Source: Pseudarthrobacter chlorophenolicus A6 | Lineage (GTDB): Bacteria; Actinomycetota; Actinomycetes; Actinomycetales; Micrococcaceae | DNA: 64,000 nt | NCBI RefSeq assembly: GCF_000022025.1 | Contig: NC_011886.1 | Coordinates: forward strand, 558,001 to 622,000 | Direction: 5' to 3' | Shown here: piece by piece, positions 1 through 8,259 of the stretch | Layout of the letters: each line of letters begins with the position of its first letter | Numbering within the stretch: the first letter of the stretch is position 1 | Notes under the pieces: model-generated | Seen by the model: only the letters and a program-made list of their open reading frames with translations | Told to the model about the DNA's origin: nothing | Databases searched by the model: none | Position numbers and translations under genes: made by a program

Positions 1-109
1 GCTGCTGCGCCTCACAGCGCCGACCTCACGACGTGCCGGCATTCCCGGCGATCACGGAGGCCCCGGTGCCTCTCCCCAGGACTTCATTTCATCGTGGAAA
101 GGAAGAAAA

Positions 110-367
110 ATGGCTGACGAAAACCGCAAATCCCATCTCAATCCGGAGCTGGCGGACCATCTGGCAGCTGCACTGGACACCCCGGACCTGCCCGCAGCGG
201 CCACCACCGCTCCAGGCGCAATGCCTAGGCAAAACTCCTGGCCGGACGGTAACGGCAAACGCCGCCACCCGAAGGACAGGGGCTCCAGCCACGGGCGGAT
301 GGGCCACGAGGCCTCCGTGGCAGCCGTCCACCGGACCGGGAAGCCGCAGATGCCGCACTCGTCCTAG
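110..367 (+). CDS. small hydrophilic protein of unknown function
   Basis: This 85-residue reading frame is not a family I recognise. It is polar, rich in His, Pro, Arg and Ala, with no membrane segment or Cys motif. The support is contextual: a good ribosome site (GGAAAGGAAG about 6 bases before the ATG) and a strong hairpin 27 bp after its stop codon. It stands alone, convergent to ligD. It could be a short actinobacterial stress or DNA-associated protein, but that is only a guess. Confidence 0.5.
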   Translation: MADENRKSHLNPELADHLAAALDTPDLPAAATTAPGAMPRQNSWPDGNGKRRHPKDRGSSHGRMGHEASVAAVHRTGKPQMPHSS

Positions 368-393
368 CTCGGGCGAACCGCATCTTCATCACC

Positions 394-449
394 GACACGG
401 AAATTCCCTGACGCGCCCTATAAGCGGTGCGGCAGGGAATTTCCGTGTC
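394..449. terminator. 17-bp perfect hairpin between convergent genes
   Basis: Two 17-bp arms (394-410 and 433-449, GACACGGAAATTCCCTG and its complement) are separated by 22 bases. It sits between the small plus-strand gene and the end of ligD, where a bidirectional terminator is expected. There is no clear T-tract, and the stem is richer in A/T than the surroundings, so it might also be a dispersed palindromic repeat. Confidence 0.6.
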
Positions 450-519
450 ACGGGTGAGTCTGCGCGTCACTGGGAAACCTGCGCATGACCGGAGCCTGCG
501 CGCCCGCAGGCAAAAAGCG

Positions 520-3030
520 TCAATCCTCCCGGACCACCTCTGACGGGTCCTTGTCCAGGCGCCAGCCCCGCCACCGGGGATGCCGCAACCGCCCCGGGCC
601 AGTCCACTCCCCGTACGTGACCTCACCCACGAGTTGGGGTGTGACCCAGTGCGCATCCGCGGAGTCAGGCCTGGGAACCTCGTGGAACGGCGAGGTCTTC
701 CGGGCAAGCTGCTCCACGGTCTGCCGCAGTTCGGCCAGTTCGCGGCCGCTGAAGCCGCTGCCCACCCGGCCCACGTACTGGAGTTTGTTCCCGTCCGGAA
801 TACCTACCAGCAGGGATCCCACGGTTTCCTGGCGGCCGCCCTTGCCCGGCCGCCAGCCGCCCACCACCACTTCCTGGGTGCGTTCGGTCTTGAGTTTGAT
901 CCAGGTTCGCGTCCGCTGGCCGCTGACGTAGCGGCTGTCCGTGCGCTTGGCCATCACGCCCTCGAGCCCCAGCTCCCGTGCGCTGTCCATGATGTGTTCC
1001 ACCGGATCCTCGAGCACCATTGACAGTTCCACAGGGCAGTCGGAGGGCTGGAAGAACTGTTCAAGCCGTTGGCGCCGCGCCCTGAGCGGGAGGCGCCGGA
1101 GGTCCGTGCCGCCGTCGTGCAGGAGGTCGAAGAGCATCAGCCGGACGGGTAAGGCCTTCTGCGCTTTGACGACGTCGGCGGCGCGGGTGAGTTTCATCCT
1201 GCCCTGCAGCAGGCCGAAGTCCGGCCTGCCGGAGGGGCCGACGGCGATGATCTCACCATCGGCCACGAACGGCTGCTCCGGCCAGCACCGCCGGTCCGTC
1301 AGCTCGGGGTAGGTCCTGGTGACGTCGTTGCCGTTGCGGCTGAAAATGCGGACCGAGGACTCATCCGCCACAAGGATGGCGCGCACTCCGTCCCATTTGA
1401 GTTCAACCTGCCAGTCGCTGCCCAGGAGGTCTGAGGGGACTCCCGCGGTGGCCATCATGGGGCGGACATCGTCGGGGGAAACCTGCTTGGCGCCGGCCTG
1501 TTCGTTTGATGCGTCCCCGGATTTCCCGGCACTGCCCACGTCCTCGGCACTCCCCGCAGGCTCCGCAGACGAAGGGGCGTGCCGCCGTCGTGCGCCCTGG
1601 TCCTCCTTGTCCATCAGGTGGATCAGCCACTGCTTTTCGGCATCGCTGCCCTGGCCGCGGCCGGTATGGATGAGGGCCACCTTCCTGGTGCCGCCCAGCC
1701 CGCCGCCCTCTGAGCCGGTGAGGGTGACGATTACTTCCTTGCCGTTGATCCACTTGTGCAGCTCATACGTTCCGGTGTCCCAGATGGTCATGTCGCCGGC
1801 GCCGTATTCACCCTTGGGGATGGTGCCGTGGAAGGTGAGGTAGTCCATGGGGTGGTCCTCGGTCTGGACGGCCAGGTGGTTCTTGCCGCCCGACTCCGGC
1901 ACACCTTTGGGGAGCGCCCAGGATGCCAGGACGCCCTCGTGCTCCAGCCTGAGGTCCCAGTGCAGGCGGCTGGCGTGGTGTTCCTGGATCACGAACGCGT
2001 CGCCGCCGCGCGGTGCGCCACTGAACGGCTCAGGCGTGGCCTTGGGATCGCGCATCGCACGGTACTTCGCCAGTCGGGGATGCCCGTCGTGGGTGCCGTC
2101 CTGCGCTGTGCCCGTGCCGCCATCGCCGTCGTCAAGCGTTCCGGCAGCACGGACGACGGCGGCGAACGGGTCCTTGCCGTCCTGCACCCGACGCAGCACC
2201 TCCTGGTAGTCGAGGTGCTTGAGCCTGGGGGAGCTGATCTCCCGCCACGTCCGCGGCGCCGCGACCATGGGGGTGGGCCGGCCGCGCAGGGAATAGGGCA
2301 CGATGGTGGTTTTCGCGGCGTTGTTCTGGCTCCAGTCCACCAGCACCTTGCCCTTGCGGAGGGTCTTCTTCATGTCGCTGACGGCGAGGTCCGGGTGGTC
2401 GGATTCCAGGGCTCGTGCCAGTTCCCGGGCGAACTCGGAGATCTGGTCCGAGGTCTGCGTGCCGTCCAGGGGCGCGTACAGGTGGATTCCCTTGCTGCCG
2501 CTGGTGACGGGGACCGGGGCCAGGCCCACGTCCTGCAGGATGGCGCGGGCCAGCAGCGCCACTTCACGGCAATCGGCGAGGCCGGCGCCCTCGCCGGGGT
2601 CCAGGTCAAGGACCAGCCGGTCCGGGTTCAGCTGGGTGCCCTGGGAATCCACCCGCCACTGGGGAACGTGGATTTCGAGGGAATTGATCTGCCCGAACCA
2701 GGTGAGGACGGCGGGATCGTTGACCATCGGGTAGTGGATGGTCCGGTCCTTGTGGGTGATGGCGGCGCGGGGAAGCCAGTCGGGAGCGGAGTCCTCCAGG
2801 TTCTTTTGGAAGAAGACCTCGCCGGGCTTCTCCGCGGTGCCCACTCCGTTCACCCAGCGTTTCCGGGTGGCTGGCCGGTTGGCTGCGGCGGGAATAAGGA
2901 CATGGGCCACGGCGGCGTAGTAGGCCAGCACATCGGCCTTGGTGGTGCCGGTTTCCGGGTAGATGATTTTGTCCAGGTTGGTCAGCGTCAGCTCGCGCCC
3001 GGCCACGCGGACACGTTCCTTAGAAGGCAA
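520..3030 (-). CDS. ligD: ATP-dependent DNA ligase LigD (polymerase-phosphoesterase-ligase)
   Basis: This is the multifunctional non-homologous end-joining ligase, 836 residues, with the domain order of the mycobacterial enzyme. The primase-type polymerase domain spans about residues 10-295 with metal-binding DLD at 142-144. The 3'-phosphoesterase spans about 344-475 with its HHASRLHWDLRLEH signature at 351-364. The ligase spans about 525-830 with the nucleotide-accepting lysine in KWDG at 545-548 and motif V WIKLK at 710-714. An acidic/Ala-Gly linker (about 476-522) joins PE and ligase and makes the protein somewhat longer than typical mycobacterial LigD. The start is TTG, preceded by GGAGGTG at good spacing. 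It is divergent from ku with only 40 bp between the starts, so both are probably expressed from one shared region. Confidence 0.96.
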   Translation of the reverse strand: MPSKERVRVAGRELTLTNLDKIIYPETGTTKADVLAYYAAVAHVLIPAAANRPATRKRWVNGVGTAEKPGEVFFQKNLEDSAPDWLPRAAITHKDRTIHYPMVNDPAVLTWFGQINSLEIHVPQWRVDSQGTQLNPDRLVLDLDPGEGAGLADCREVALLARAILQDVGLAPVPVTSGSKGIHLYAPLDGTQTSDQISEFARELARALESDHPDLAVSDMKKTLRKGKVLVDWSQNNAAKTTIVPYSLRGRPTPMVAAPRTWREISSPRLKHLDYQEVLRRVQDGKDPFAAVVRAAGTLDDGDGGTGTAQDGTHDGHPRLAKYRAMRDPKATPEPFSGAPRGGDAFVIQEHHASRLHWDLRLEHEGVLASWALPKGVPESGGKNHLAVQTEDHPMDYLTFHGTIPKGEYGAGDMTIWDTGTYELHKWINGKEVIVTLTGSEGGGLGGTRKVALIHTGRGQGSDAEKQWLIHLMDKEDQGARRRHAPSSAEPAGSAEDVGSAGKSGDASNEQAGAKQVSPDDVRPMMATAGVPSDLLGSDWQVELKWDGVRAILVADESSVRIFSRNGNDVTRTYPELTDRRCWPEQPFVADGEIIAVGPSGRPDFGLLQGRMKLTRAADVVKAQKALPVRLMLFDLLHDGGTDLRRLPLRARRQRLEQFFQPSDCPVELSMVLEDPVEHIMDSARELGLEGVMAKRTDSRYVSGQRTRTWIKLKTERTQEVVVGGWRPGKGGRQETVGSLLVGIPDGNKLQYVGRVGSGFSGRELAELRQTVEQLARKTSPFHEVPRPDSADAHWVTPQLVGEVTYGEWTGPGRLRHPRWRGWRLDKDPSEVVRED

Positions 3031-3070
3031 GGGTCTTCACCTCCGGCCCGGCGTGCTGTTGACTGTAGGG

Positions 3071-4252
3071 ATGAGAGCCATCTGGAAGGGCGCCATCGCA
3101 TTTGGGCTGGTCAACGTGCCCGTCAAGGTCTACAGCGCCACAGAGGATCATGACATCAGTCTGCACCAGGTCCACAACGCCGACGGCGGAAGGATCCGCT
3201 ACCAGCGCCGTTGCGAGGTCTGCGGGCAGGTGATCGACTACTCGGACATCGAGAAAGCCTTCGAGGAAGACGGCCGCACGGTGGTGCTGTCCAAGGATGA
3301 GCTGAAGGCCATCCCGGCGGAAAACAGCCACGAAATCGAAGTGGTGCAGTTCGTTCCCTCCGAGCAGCTCGAACCGATGATGTTCGAGAAGAGCTATTAC
3401 CTGGAACCGGACTCCAAGTCGCCCAAAGCCTACGTTCTGCTGCGCCGGGCCCTCGAAGACACAGACAGGGTGGCCATCGTCCAGTACGCCCTGCGCGAGA
3501 AGACCCGGCTGGGGGCGCTGCGGATCAAGGACGACGTCCTGGTGCTGCAGTCCCTGCTGTGGCCGGACGAGGTGCGCGAGGCGAACTTCCCCTCGCTGGA
3601 CGCCGACATCAGGATCTCCGCGCAGGAACGCGATATGTCCGCAGCGCTGGTCGAATCGATGGCCGCGGACTTTGAACCGGAATCCTTCACCGACGACTAC
3701 CAGGTGCAGCTGCGGAAGCTCATCGACGCCAAGCTGGAACAGGGCGAGTCCCTGGACACCGATGAAACCTTCGGCGTGGAGGCAGGCGAGGGAGGCAAGG
3801 GCGAGGTCATCGACCTGATGGAAGCCCTGAAACGCAGCCTCGACCGGAAACGCGGCGGCGCGGCAGCAGCCTCGGGCGCAGCGGATTCCGAGGAGGAGGA
3901 AGCGTCCGACGACGACGGGTCGGAGGATGGGGAAAAGTCCGCCAAGCCCGCGCGGAAGTCCTCCGGCTCACGGTCCCCGGGAACAGGGACTGCCGCTGCT
4001 TCAAAGACATCAGCGTCCAAGGCCACCGACACCAAAACCGGCACCCGGTCTACGGCGGCCAAATCGACGGCGTCGAAGAGCGTTGCGGCCAAGGGCACGT
4101 CAACCCGGAGCACCGCAGCGAAGTCCACCGGCACCCAGTCCACCGCCGCAAAGACCGCCGCCGGCAAATCCACCGGGACCAAGGCGGCCGCGTCAAAGAG
4201 CACCGAGAAACCCGCCGCGAAGTCCACCACCAGGGCGCGCAAGCCGGCGTAA
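3071..4252 (+). CDS. ku: Ku protein, DNA end-binding
   Basis: Bacterial Ku forms a homodimeric ring on double-strand ends and recruits LigD, encoded divergently next door. The start is the ATG of MRAIWKGAIAFGLVNVPVKV, which is the universal N-terminus of the family; upstream in-frame codons are rejected. The core Ku fold occupies about residues 1-260. The remaining roughly 130 residues are an acidic patch (EEEEASDDD) followed by a long tail of Lys/Ala/Ser/Thr repeats such as STAAKS, like the DNA-binding tails of other actinobacterial Ku proteins and of histone H1. No strong ribosome site precedes the ATG. Confidence 0.96.
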   Translation: MRAIWKGAIAFGLVNVPVKVYSATEDHDISLHQVHNADGGRIRYQRRCEVCGQVIDYSDIEKAFEEDGRTVVLSKDELKAIPAENSHEIEVVQFVPSEQLEPMMFEKSYYLEPDSKSPKAYVLLRRALEDTDRVAIVQYALREKTRLGALRIKDDVLVLQSLLWPDEVREANFPSLDADIRISAQERDMSAALVESMAADFEPESFTDDYQVQLRKLIDAKLEQGESLDTDETFGVEAGEGGKGEVIDLMEALKRSLDRKRGGAAAASGAADSEEEEASDDDGSEDGEKSAKPARKSSGSRSPGTGTAAASKTSASKATDTKTGTRSTAAKSTASKSVAAKGTSTRSTAAKSTGTQSTAAKTAAGKSTGTKAAASKSTEKPAAKSTTRARKPA

Positions 4253-4397
4253 ACAGGGGCGGCGCCTTTCCGCAGCCCCTCCAATAGCCGGACCACCTTT
4301 ACAGCCGGTGCGCGCGCGGCCAGAATGAGTCGCATCGCAGCGCCCGCTGTGCCCGCAGCGCGCTGAAACCCAACGGCTCGATGAGGAGCGCGGACCC

Positions 4398-5240
4398 ATG
4401 AATGACCAGACCGATGCGGCCGAGGCGGACCGGGCGCTGAAACAGAAGCACCGTGCCATGTGGGCGTCCGGGGATTACCCGGCGCTGGCGGATGAAATGC
4501 TCCTGGAGCTGGGCGCCATCCTGGTGGAAGCGTGCGGCGTCCGCTCCCGCCACCGGGTGCTGGACGTGGCCGCCGGGTCAGGTAATGCGGCTATCCCCGC
4601 GGCCATGATGGGCGCCAAGGTGGTGGCCTCGGACCTCACTCCGGAGCTCTTCGAAGCCGGGCGGCGCGAAGCCGGCAACCGGGGCGTCAGCCTGGAATGG
4701 AAAGAAGCCGACGCCGAGGCGCTGCCGTTCGACGACGCCTCGTTCGACGTCGTGATGTCCTGCCTGGGTGCCATGTTCGCGCCGCGGCACCAGACGGCGG
4801 CGGATGAAATCCTCCGGGTGTGCAAGCCCGGCGGCAACATCGGGCTGCTCAGCTGGACCCCTGAGGGCTTCATTGGCCGGATGTTCGCCATCATGAAGCC
4901 CTTCGCTCCGCCGCCACCGCCGGGCGCCCAGCCTGCACCCCTGTGGGGGAGCGAGGACCACGTCAGGGAACTGCTGGGGGACAGGGTCACCGACGTGGCG
5001 GTCCGCAAGCAGGCCCTGGCGGTGCGGAGTTTCCACCAGCCCGGCGACTTTGTCCGCTACTTCAAATCGCACTACGGCCCCACCATCGCCGTCTACAAAT
5101 ACATCGGGGCCGACGCGGACAAGGTCAAGGAACTGGACAAGGCGCTGACGGACCTCGCCGAGTCCTTCGGCGACGCCCACGGCGACACCCCGTTCCAGAT
5201 GGAATGGGAATATTTGCTGTTCACCGCGAGGAAGGCCTGA
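4398..5240 (+). CDS. class I SAM-dependent methyltransferase (UbiE-like)
   Basis: A 280-residue soluble methyltransferase. Motif I, VLDVAAGSGNA, is at residues 54-64. An acidic strand-end (VVASDLTPE) and motif (EALPFDDASFDVVMS) follow, as in ubiquinone/menaquinone and small-molecule methyltransferases. The substrate cannot be told; the second half contains a Pro-rich loop (FAPPPPPGAQPAP). The stop is one base before the ATG of the SRPBCC gene, so the two form an operon. A GAGGAGCG site precedes the ATG. Confidence 0.85.
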   Translation: MNDQTDAAEADRALKQKHRAMWASGDYPALADEMLLELGAILVEACGVRSRHRVLDVAAGSGNAAIPAAMMGAKVVASDLTPELFEAGRREAGNRGVSLEWKEADAEALPFDDASFDVVMSCLGAMFAPRHQTAADEILRVCKPGGNIGLLSWTPEGFIGRMFAIMKPFAPPPPPGAQPAPLWGSEDHVRELLGDRVTDVAVRKQALAVRSFHQPGDFVRYFKSHYGPTIAVYKYIGADADKVKELDKALTDLAESFGDAHGDTPFQMEWEYLLFTARKA

Positions 5241-5241
5241 C

Positions 5242-5673
5242 ATGCCCGGAGACTTCACGTCAACATCCAGCGCCACCATCGACGCCCCGCCGGACCGCGT
5301 CTGGAACGTCATCACGGACCCCGCGGCCGCCAGGGAATTCATGTTCGGGGCTGAACTCGAGACGGACTGGGCGGAAGGAAGTCCCATCACGTGGAGCGGC
5401 GAATGGGAGGGCAAACCGTACCAGGACAAAGGCAAGGTGCTGGAAGTGGATCCCGGCCGGAAACTGGTGCACACCCATTTCAGCGCCCTCAGCGGCGACG
5501 AGGACGTGCCGGAGAACTACCACACGCTGACCTGGACGCTGCAGGACCGCGACGGCGGCACCCACCTCACGCTCGCCCAGGACAACAACCCGAGTGAAGA
5601 GGCGGCAAGCCACTCTAAGGGCATGTGGGACAAGCTGGTGGCCGACGTGAAAGCCATCGCCGAACGCCCCTGA
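5242..5673 (+). CDS. SRPBCC / AHSA1-type ligand-binding protein
   Basis: A 143-residue START/Bet v1-like fold protein. The opening TSSATIDAPPDRVWNVITDP and the mid-protein pattern ending in THLTLAQDNN are typical of the AHSA1/polyketide-cyclase-like group, which binds hydrophobic ligands or acts as a stress co-chaperone relative. It is translationally coupled to the methyltransferase upstream (one base between genes), which suggests a common small-molecule substrate; that is inference. Confidence 0.85.
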   Translation: MPGDFTSTSSATIDAPPDRVWNVITDPAAAREFMFGAELETDWAEGSPITWSGEWEGKPYQDKGKVLEVDPGRKLVHTHFSALSGDEDVPENYHTLTWTLQDRDGGTHLTLAQDNNPSEEAASHSKGMWDKLVADVKAIAERP

Positions 5674-5682
5674 CCCCGTCCT

Positions 5683-5748
5683 CCCAACCAGGTAGCAGCA
5701 GATGTCGTTTTGGACCCTCAAAACGACATCTGCTGCTACCTAGTTGGG
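5683..5748. repeat. 30-bp inverted repeat, long hairpin
   Basis: Arms 5683-5712 and 5719-5748 pair over 30 bp with a single C/A mismatch and a 6-base loop. That is far longer than a normal terminator. It lies just after the SRPBCC stop codon and before a second, more ordinary terminator. The length and near-perfect symmetry suggest a dispersed palindromic element (REP/MITE-like) that may also stop transcription. Confidence 0.75.
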
Positions 5749-5780
5749 TGGGACGCGGGGGGAGGTGGCCCGGACGCTTA

Positions 5781-5843
5781 AAGCCAGCGGCCGCCGTCGT
5801 GCCGTTCCCTTGAGGGGAAGGCGCGACGGCGGCCGCTTGGCTT
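5781..5843. terminator. GC-rich hairpin between convergent genes
   Basis: AAGCCAGCGGCCGCCGTCG (5781-5799) pairs with the complementary stretch ending at 5843, with one bulged base. It is placed 27 bp beyond the end of ptsH on the minus strand and probably terminates the fructose operon. Confidence 0.7.
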
Positions 5844-5869
5844 AACCGGGCTGCCGGGCAGCCCGCCTG

Positions 5870-6148
5870 CTACTCGGCGTCGTGGTCCGTTTCCAGGATC
5901 TGCACCAGGCGTTCCAGGGCGTCATCGGCGCCTGCACCCTCGGCGCGGAGCACCACAACGTCGCCGTGTGAGGCACCCAGGCTCATGAGCGACAGGATGC
6001 TGGCCGCATCCATGGCCTCGTCGGCGGGCTCGCCTTCACGGGCGATGGTGATGTCCAGGTCGAACTCGCCGGCGGCCTCCGCAAAGATGGCGGCGGGACG
6101 GGCGTGCAGGCCCACGCGGCTGGCGACGGTTGCGGTGCGTTCTGGCAT
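5870..6148 (-). CDS. ptsH: phosphocarrier protein HPr
   Basis: HPr carries phosphate from enzyme I to the sugar-specific EIIA domains. The 92-residue product has the active-site histidine in VGLHARPAA and the regulatory-serine region MDAASILSLMSLG of the family. It is the last gene of the fruR-fruK-fruA-ptsH series, 66 bp after fruA with its own strong ribosome site (AAAGGAGCAACA before ATG). Enzyme I is not in the window. Confidence 0.95.
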   Translation of the reverse strand: MPERTATVASRVGLHARPAAIFAEAAGEFDLDITIAREGEPADEAMDAASILSLMSLGASHGDVVVLRAEGAGADDALERLVQILETDHDAE

Positions 6149-6214
6149 TGTTGCTCCTTTGTCTTTCGGCGAGCTGACGGTTCAGCGCCGTGAGGTGTGT
6201 GGGTGGGGCCGCGG

Positions 6215-8257
6215 TCAGACCGTTGCTGGGACGCTCTCCACGGTAGCAGTGGTCTTCGGGGCTGCCCAGCGCTTCAGCGCCACCACGGCCAGTGCACTGA
6301 CCACCGTGCCGGCAATGATCGAGACGATGAACATCAGCACGTTGCCGATGGCGAAGAACACGAAGATACCGCCGTGGGGTGCCTGCGACGTGACGTTGAA
6401 GGCCATGGTGAGGGCGCCGGTGAGTGCGCCGCCCAGCATGCTGGCGGGGATGACGCGCAGCGGATCAGCAGCGGCGAACGGGATGGCGCCTTCGGAGATG
6501 AACGAAGCGCCCAGCAGCCAGGCTGCCTTGCCGTTTTCGCGTTCAGCCAGGCTGAAGAGCTTCTTGTCCAGGACGGTGGCCAGGGCCATGGCCAGCGGCG
6601 GGACCATGCCTGCGGCCATCACGGTGGCCATGATCTGCCACGGTGCCTGGTTGGTGGCGCTGCCGGCGCTCAGGCCGGCCACGGCGAACGCGTAGGCCAC
6701 CTTGTTGACCGGGCCACCCAGGTCGAAGCACATCATGAGGCCCAGGATGATGCCCAGGACTACAGCGGAAGCACCGGTCATCCCGGACAGCCAGCTGTTG
6801 AGCGCGGTGGTGAGGCCCGCAATGGGGCCGCCGAGGACCAGGAACATCAGGCCGGAAGCCACGATGGAAGCCAGCAGCGGGATGATGACCACAGGCATGA
6901 GGCCACGCAGCCAGCGGGCCACCTGCCAGGTGCCGATCAGGTGCGCGATGTAGCCGGCCAGGAGGCCGCCCACGATGCCGCCGAGGAACCCGGCGCCCAT
7001 GAATCCGGAAACCGCGCCTGCCACGAAACCGGGGGCGATGCCCGGGCGGTCAGCGATGGCGTAGGCGATATAGCCGGCCAGAGCAGGGACCAGGAAGCCC
7101 ATGGACAGGGCACCGATCTTGAAGAAGACAGCGCCGAGGTAAATAGCCAGGCCGCCTTCGGGGAGGTTGCCGAAGCTGTTTTCCAGCACCACCTTGTCCG
7201 CCACGCCGGTGATGTCATAGCCGCCCAGCAGGAATCCAAGGGCGATCAGGAGGCCGCCACCGGCAACGAACGGGATCATGTAGCTGACGCCGGTGAGGAG
7301 TGCCCTCTTCAGCTTCTGGCCGATGTGCTCGCCCTTTTCGGCGGCCGCCTGCTCGGCCTGTTCCTCGGCACCAAAGTGCGGAACGCGGCGGGCGTGGGGG
7401 TCGTCCGCGGCGGCCAGGGCTTCCTGGACCATCTTGGCGGGCTCGTCGATGCCGCGCTTGACGGGGGCGTTGATCACCGGCTTGCCGGCGAAGCGCTCCT
7501 TGCCGCGCACGTCCACGTCAACGGCGAAGATCACGGCGTCCGCGGCGGCGATGACGGCGGGGTCCAACGGCTTGGCGCCGGAGGAACCCTGGGTCTCCAC
7601 CTGCAGGTCCACGCCGGCTTCCTGGGCGGCAGCCACGAGGGAGTCGGCTGCCATGTAGGTGTGGGCGATGCCGGTGGGGCAGGCGGTGACGGCGACGAGG
7701 CGCTTGGGGCCGGCAGCGGCAGGACCGGCGCCGGCGGAAACCGAAGCAGCCGCGGCAGCCGCCGGGGCAGCATCGGCAGGCGCCGGGGAGGCGTGCGCGG
7801 CCGGCTTGTCGGCGAGGGCACCGTCCACCAGCTCCACGATCTCAGCCTCGGAGGAGGCGTTGCGCAGGGCAGCCGTGAAGTCCTTTTTGATGAGGGACCG
7901 GGCCAGCTTGGAGAGCAGCTTCAGGTGGGCCTGGTCGGCACCGTCCGGAGCGGCGATGAAGAACACCAGGTCCGCGGGGCCGTCCTTGGCGCCGAAGTCC
8001 ACCTTGGGCGAAAGGCGGGCCATGGCCAGGGTGGGCTCCACTACCGCCGCGGAGCGGCAGTGCGGGATGGCGATGCCGCCGGGAATGCCGGTGGCGGTTT
8101 TCTGTTCGCGGGCGTAGGCGTCGGCAAAGAGGCCTTCAACCTCTGTTGCGCGTCCGGTGGCAGCAACCTTGCTTGCCAGGTGCCGGATCACCGCCTCGGG
8201 GTCGTTGCCCAGGTTCCGGTCGAGCTCGACCAGTTCCGTGGTGATGAGCTGAGTCAC
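6215..8257 (-). CDS. fruA: PTS fructose transporter, fused EIIABC
   Basis: Membrane permease that imports fructose and phosphorylates it to fructose-1-phosphate. The order is EIIA (about 1-145, phospho-His66 in IPHCRS), an Ala/Pro linker, EIIB (about 185-285, phospho-Cys193 in VTACPTGIAHTY) and EIIC (about 300 to the end, multiple hydrophobic segments). I chose the GTG at 8257 because AAAGGA lies 6 bases before it. The TTG at 8263, which overlaps the fruK stop, would sit directly on that ribosome site. Either way the gene is tightly coupled to fruK. Confidence 0.95.
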   Translation of the reverse strand: MTQLITTELVELDRNLGNDPEAVIRHLASKVAATGRATEVEGLFADAYAREQKTATGIPGGIAIPHCRSAAVVEPTLAMARLSPKVDFGAKDGPADLVFFIAAPDGADQAHLKLLSKLARSLIKKDFTAALRNASSEAEIVELVDGALADKPAAHASPAPADAAPAAAAAASVSAGAGPAAAGPKRLVAVTACPTGIAHTYMAADSLVAAAQEAGVDLQVETQGSSGAKPLDPAVIAAADAVIFAVDVDVRGKERFAGKPVINAPVKRGIDEPAKMVQEALAAADDPHARRVPHFGAEEQAEQAAAEKGEHIGQKLKRALLTGVSYMIPFVAGGGLLIALGFLLGGYDITGVADKVVLENSFGNLPEGGLAIYLGAVFFKIGALSMGFLVPALAGYIAYAIADRPGIAPGFVAGAVSGFMGAGFLGGIVGGLLAGYIAHLIGTWQVARWLRGLMPVVIIPLLASIVASGLMFLVLGGPIAGLTTALNSWLSGMTGASAVVLGIILGLMMCFDLGGPVNKVAYAFAVAGLSAGSATNQAPWQIMATVMAAGMVPPLAMALATVLDKKLFSLAERENGKAAWLLGASFISEGAIPFAAADPLRVIPASMLGGALTGALTMAFNVTSQAPHGGIFVFFAIGNVLMFIVSIIAGTVVSALAVVALKRWAAPKTTATVESVPATV

Positions 8258-8259
8258 TG

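Noticed and set aside
33..488. 151-codon frame at the left edge
   Set aside because: It runs through the 17-bp hairpin, has no ribosome site, and its Arg/Pro/Thr-rich content is unlike a protein. The 110-367 frame is better supported.
2963..3070. Upstream extension of ku
   Set aside because: It would overlap the ligD coding sequence; the conserved Ku N-terminus begins at 3071.
1756..3153. 465-codon open frame on the plus strand
   Set aside because: Antisense to ligD; no family motif, and composition typical of a shadow frame.
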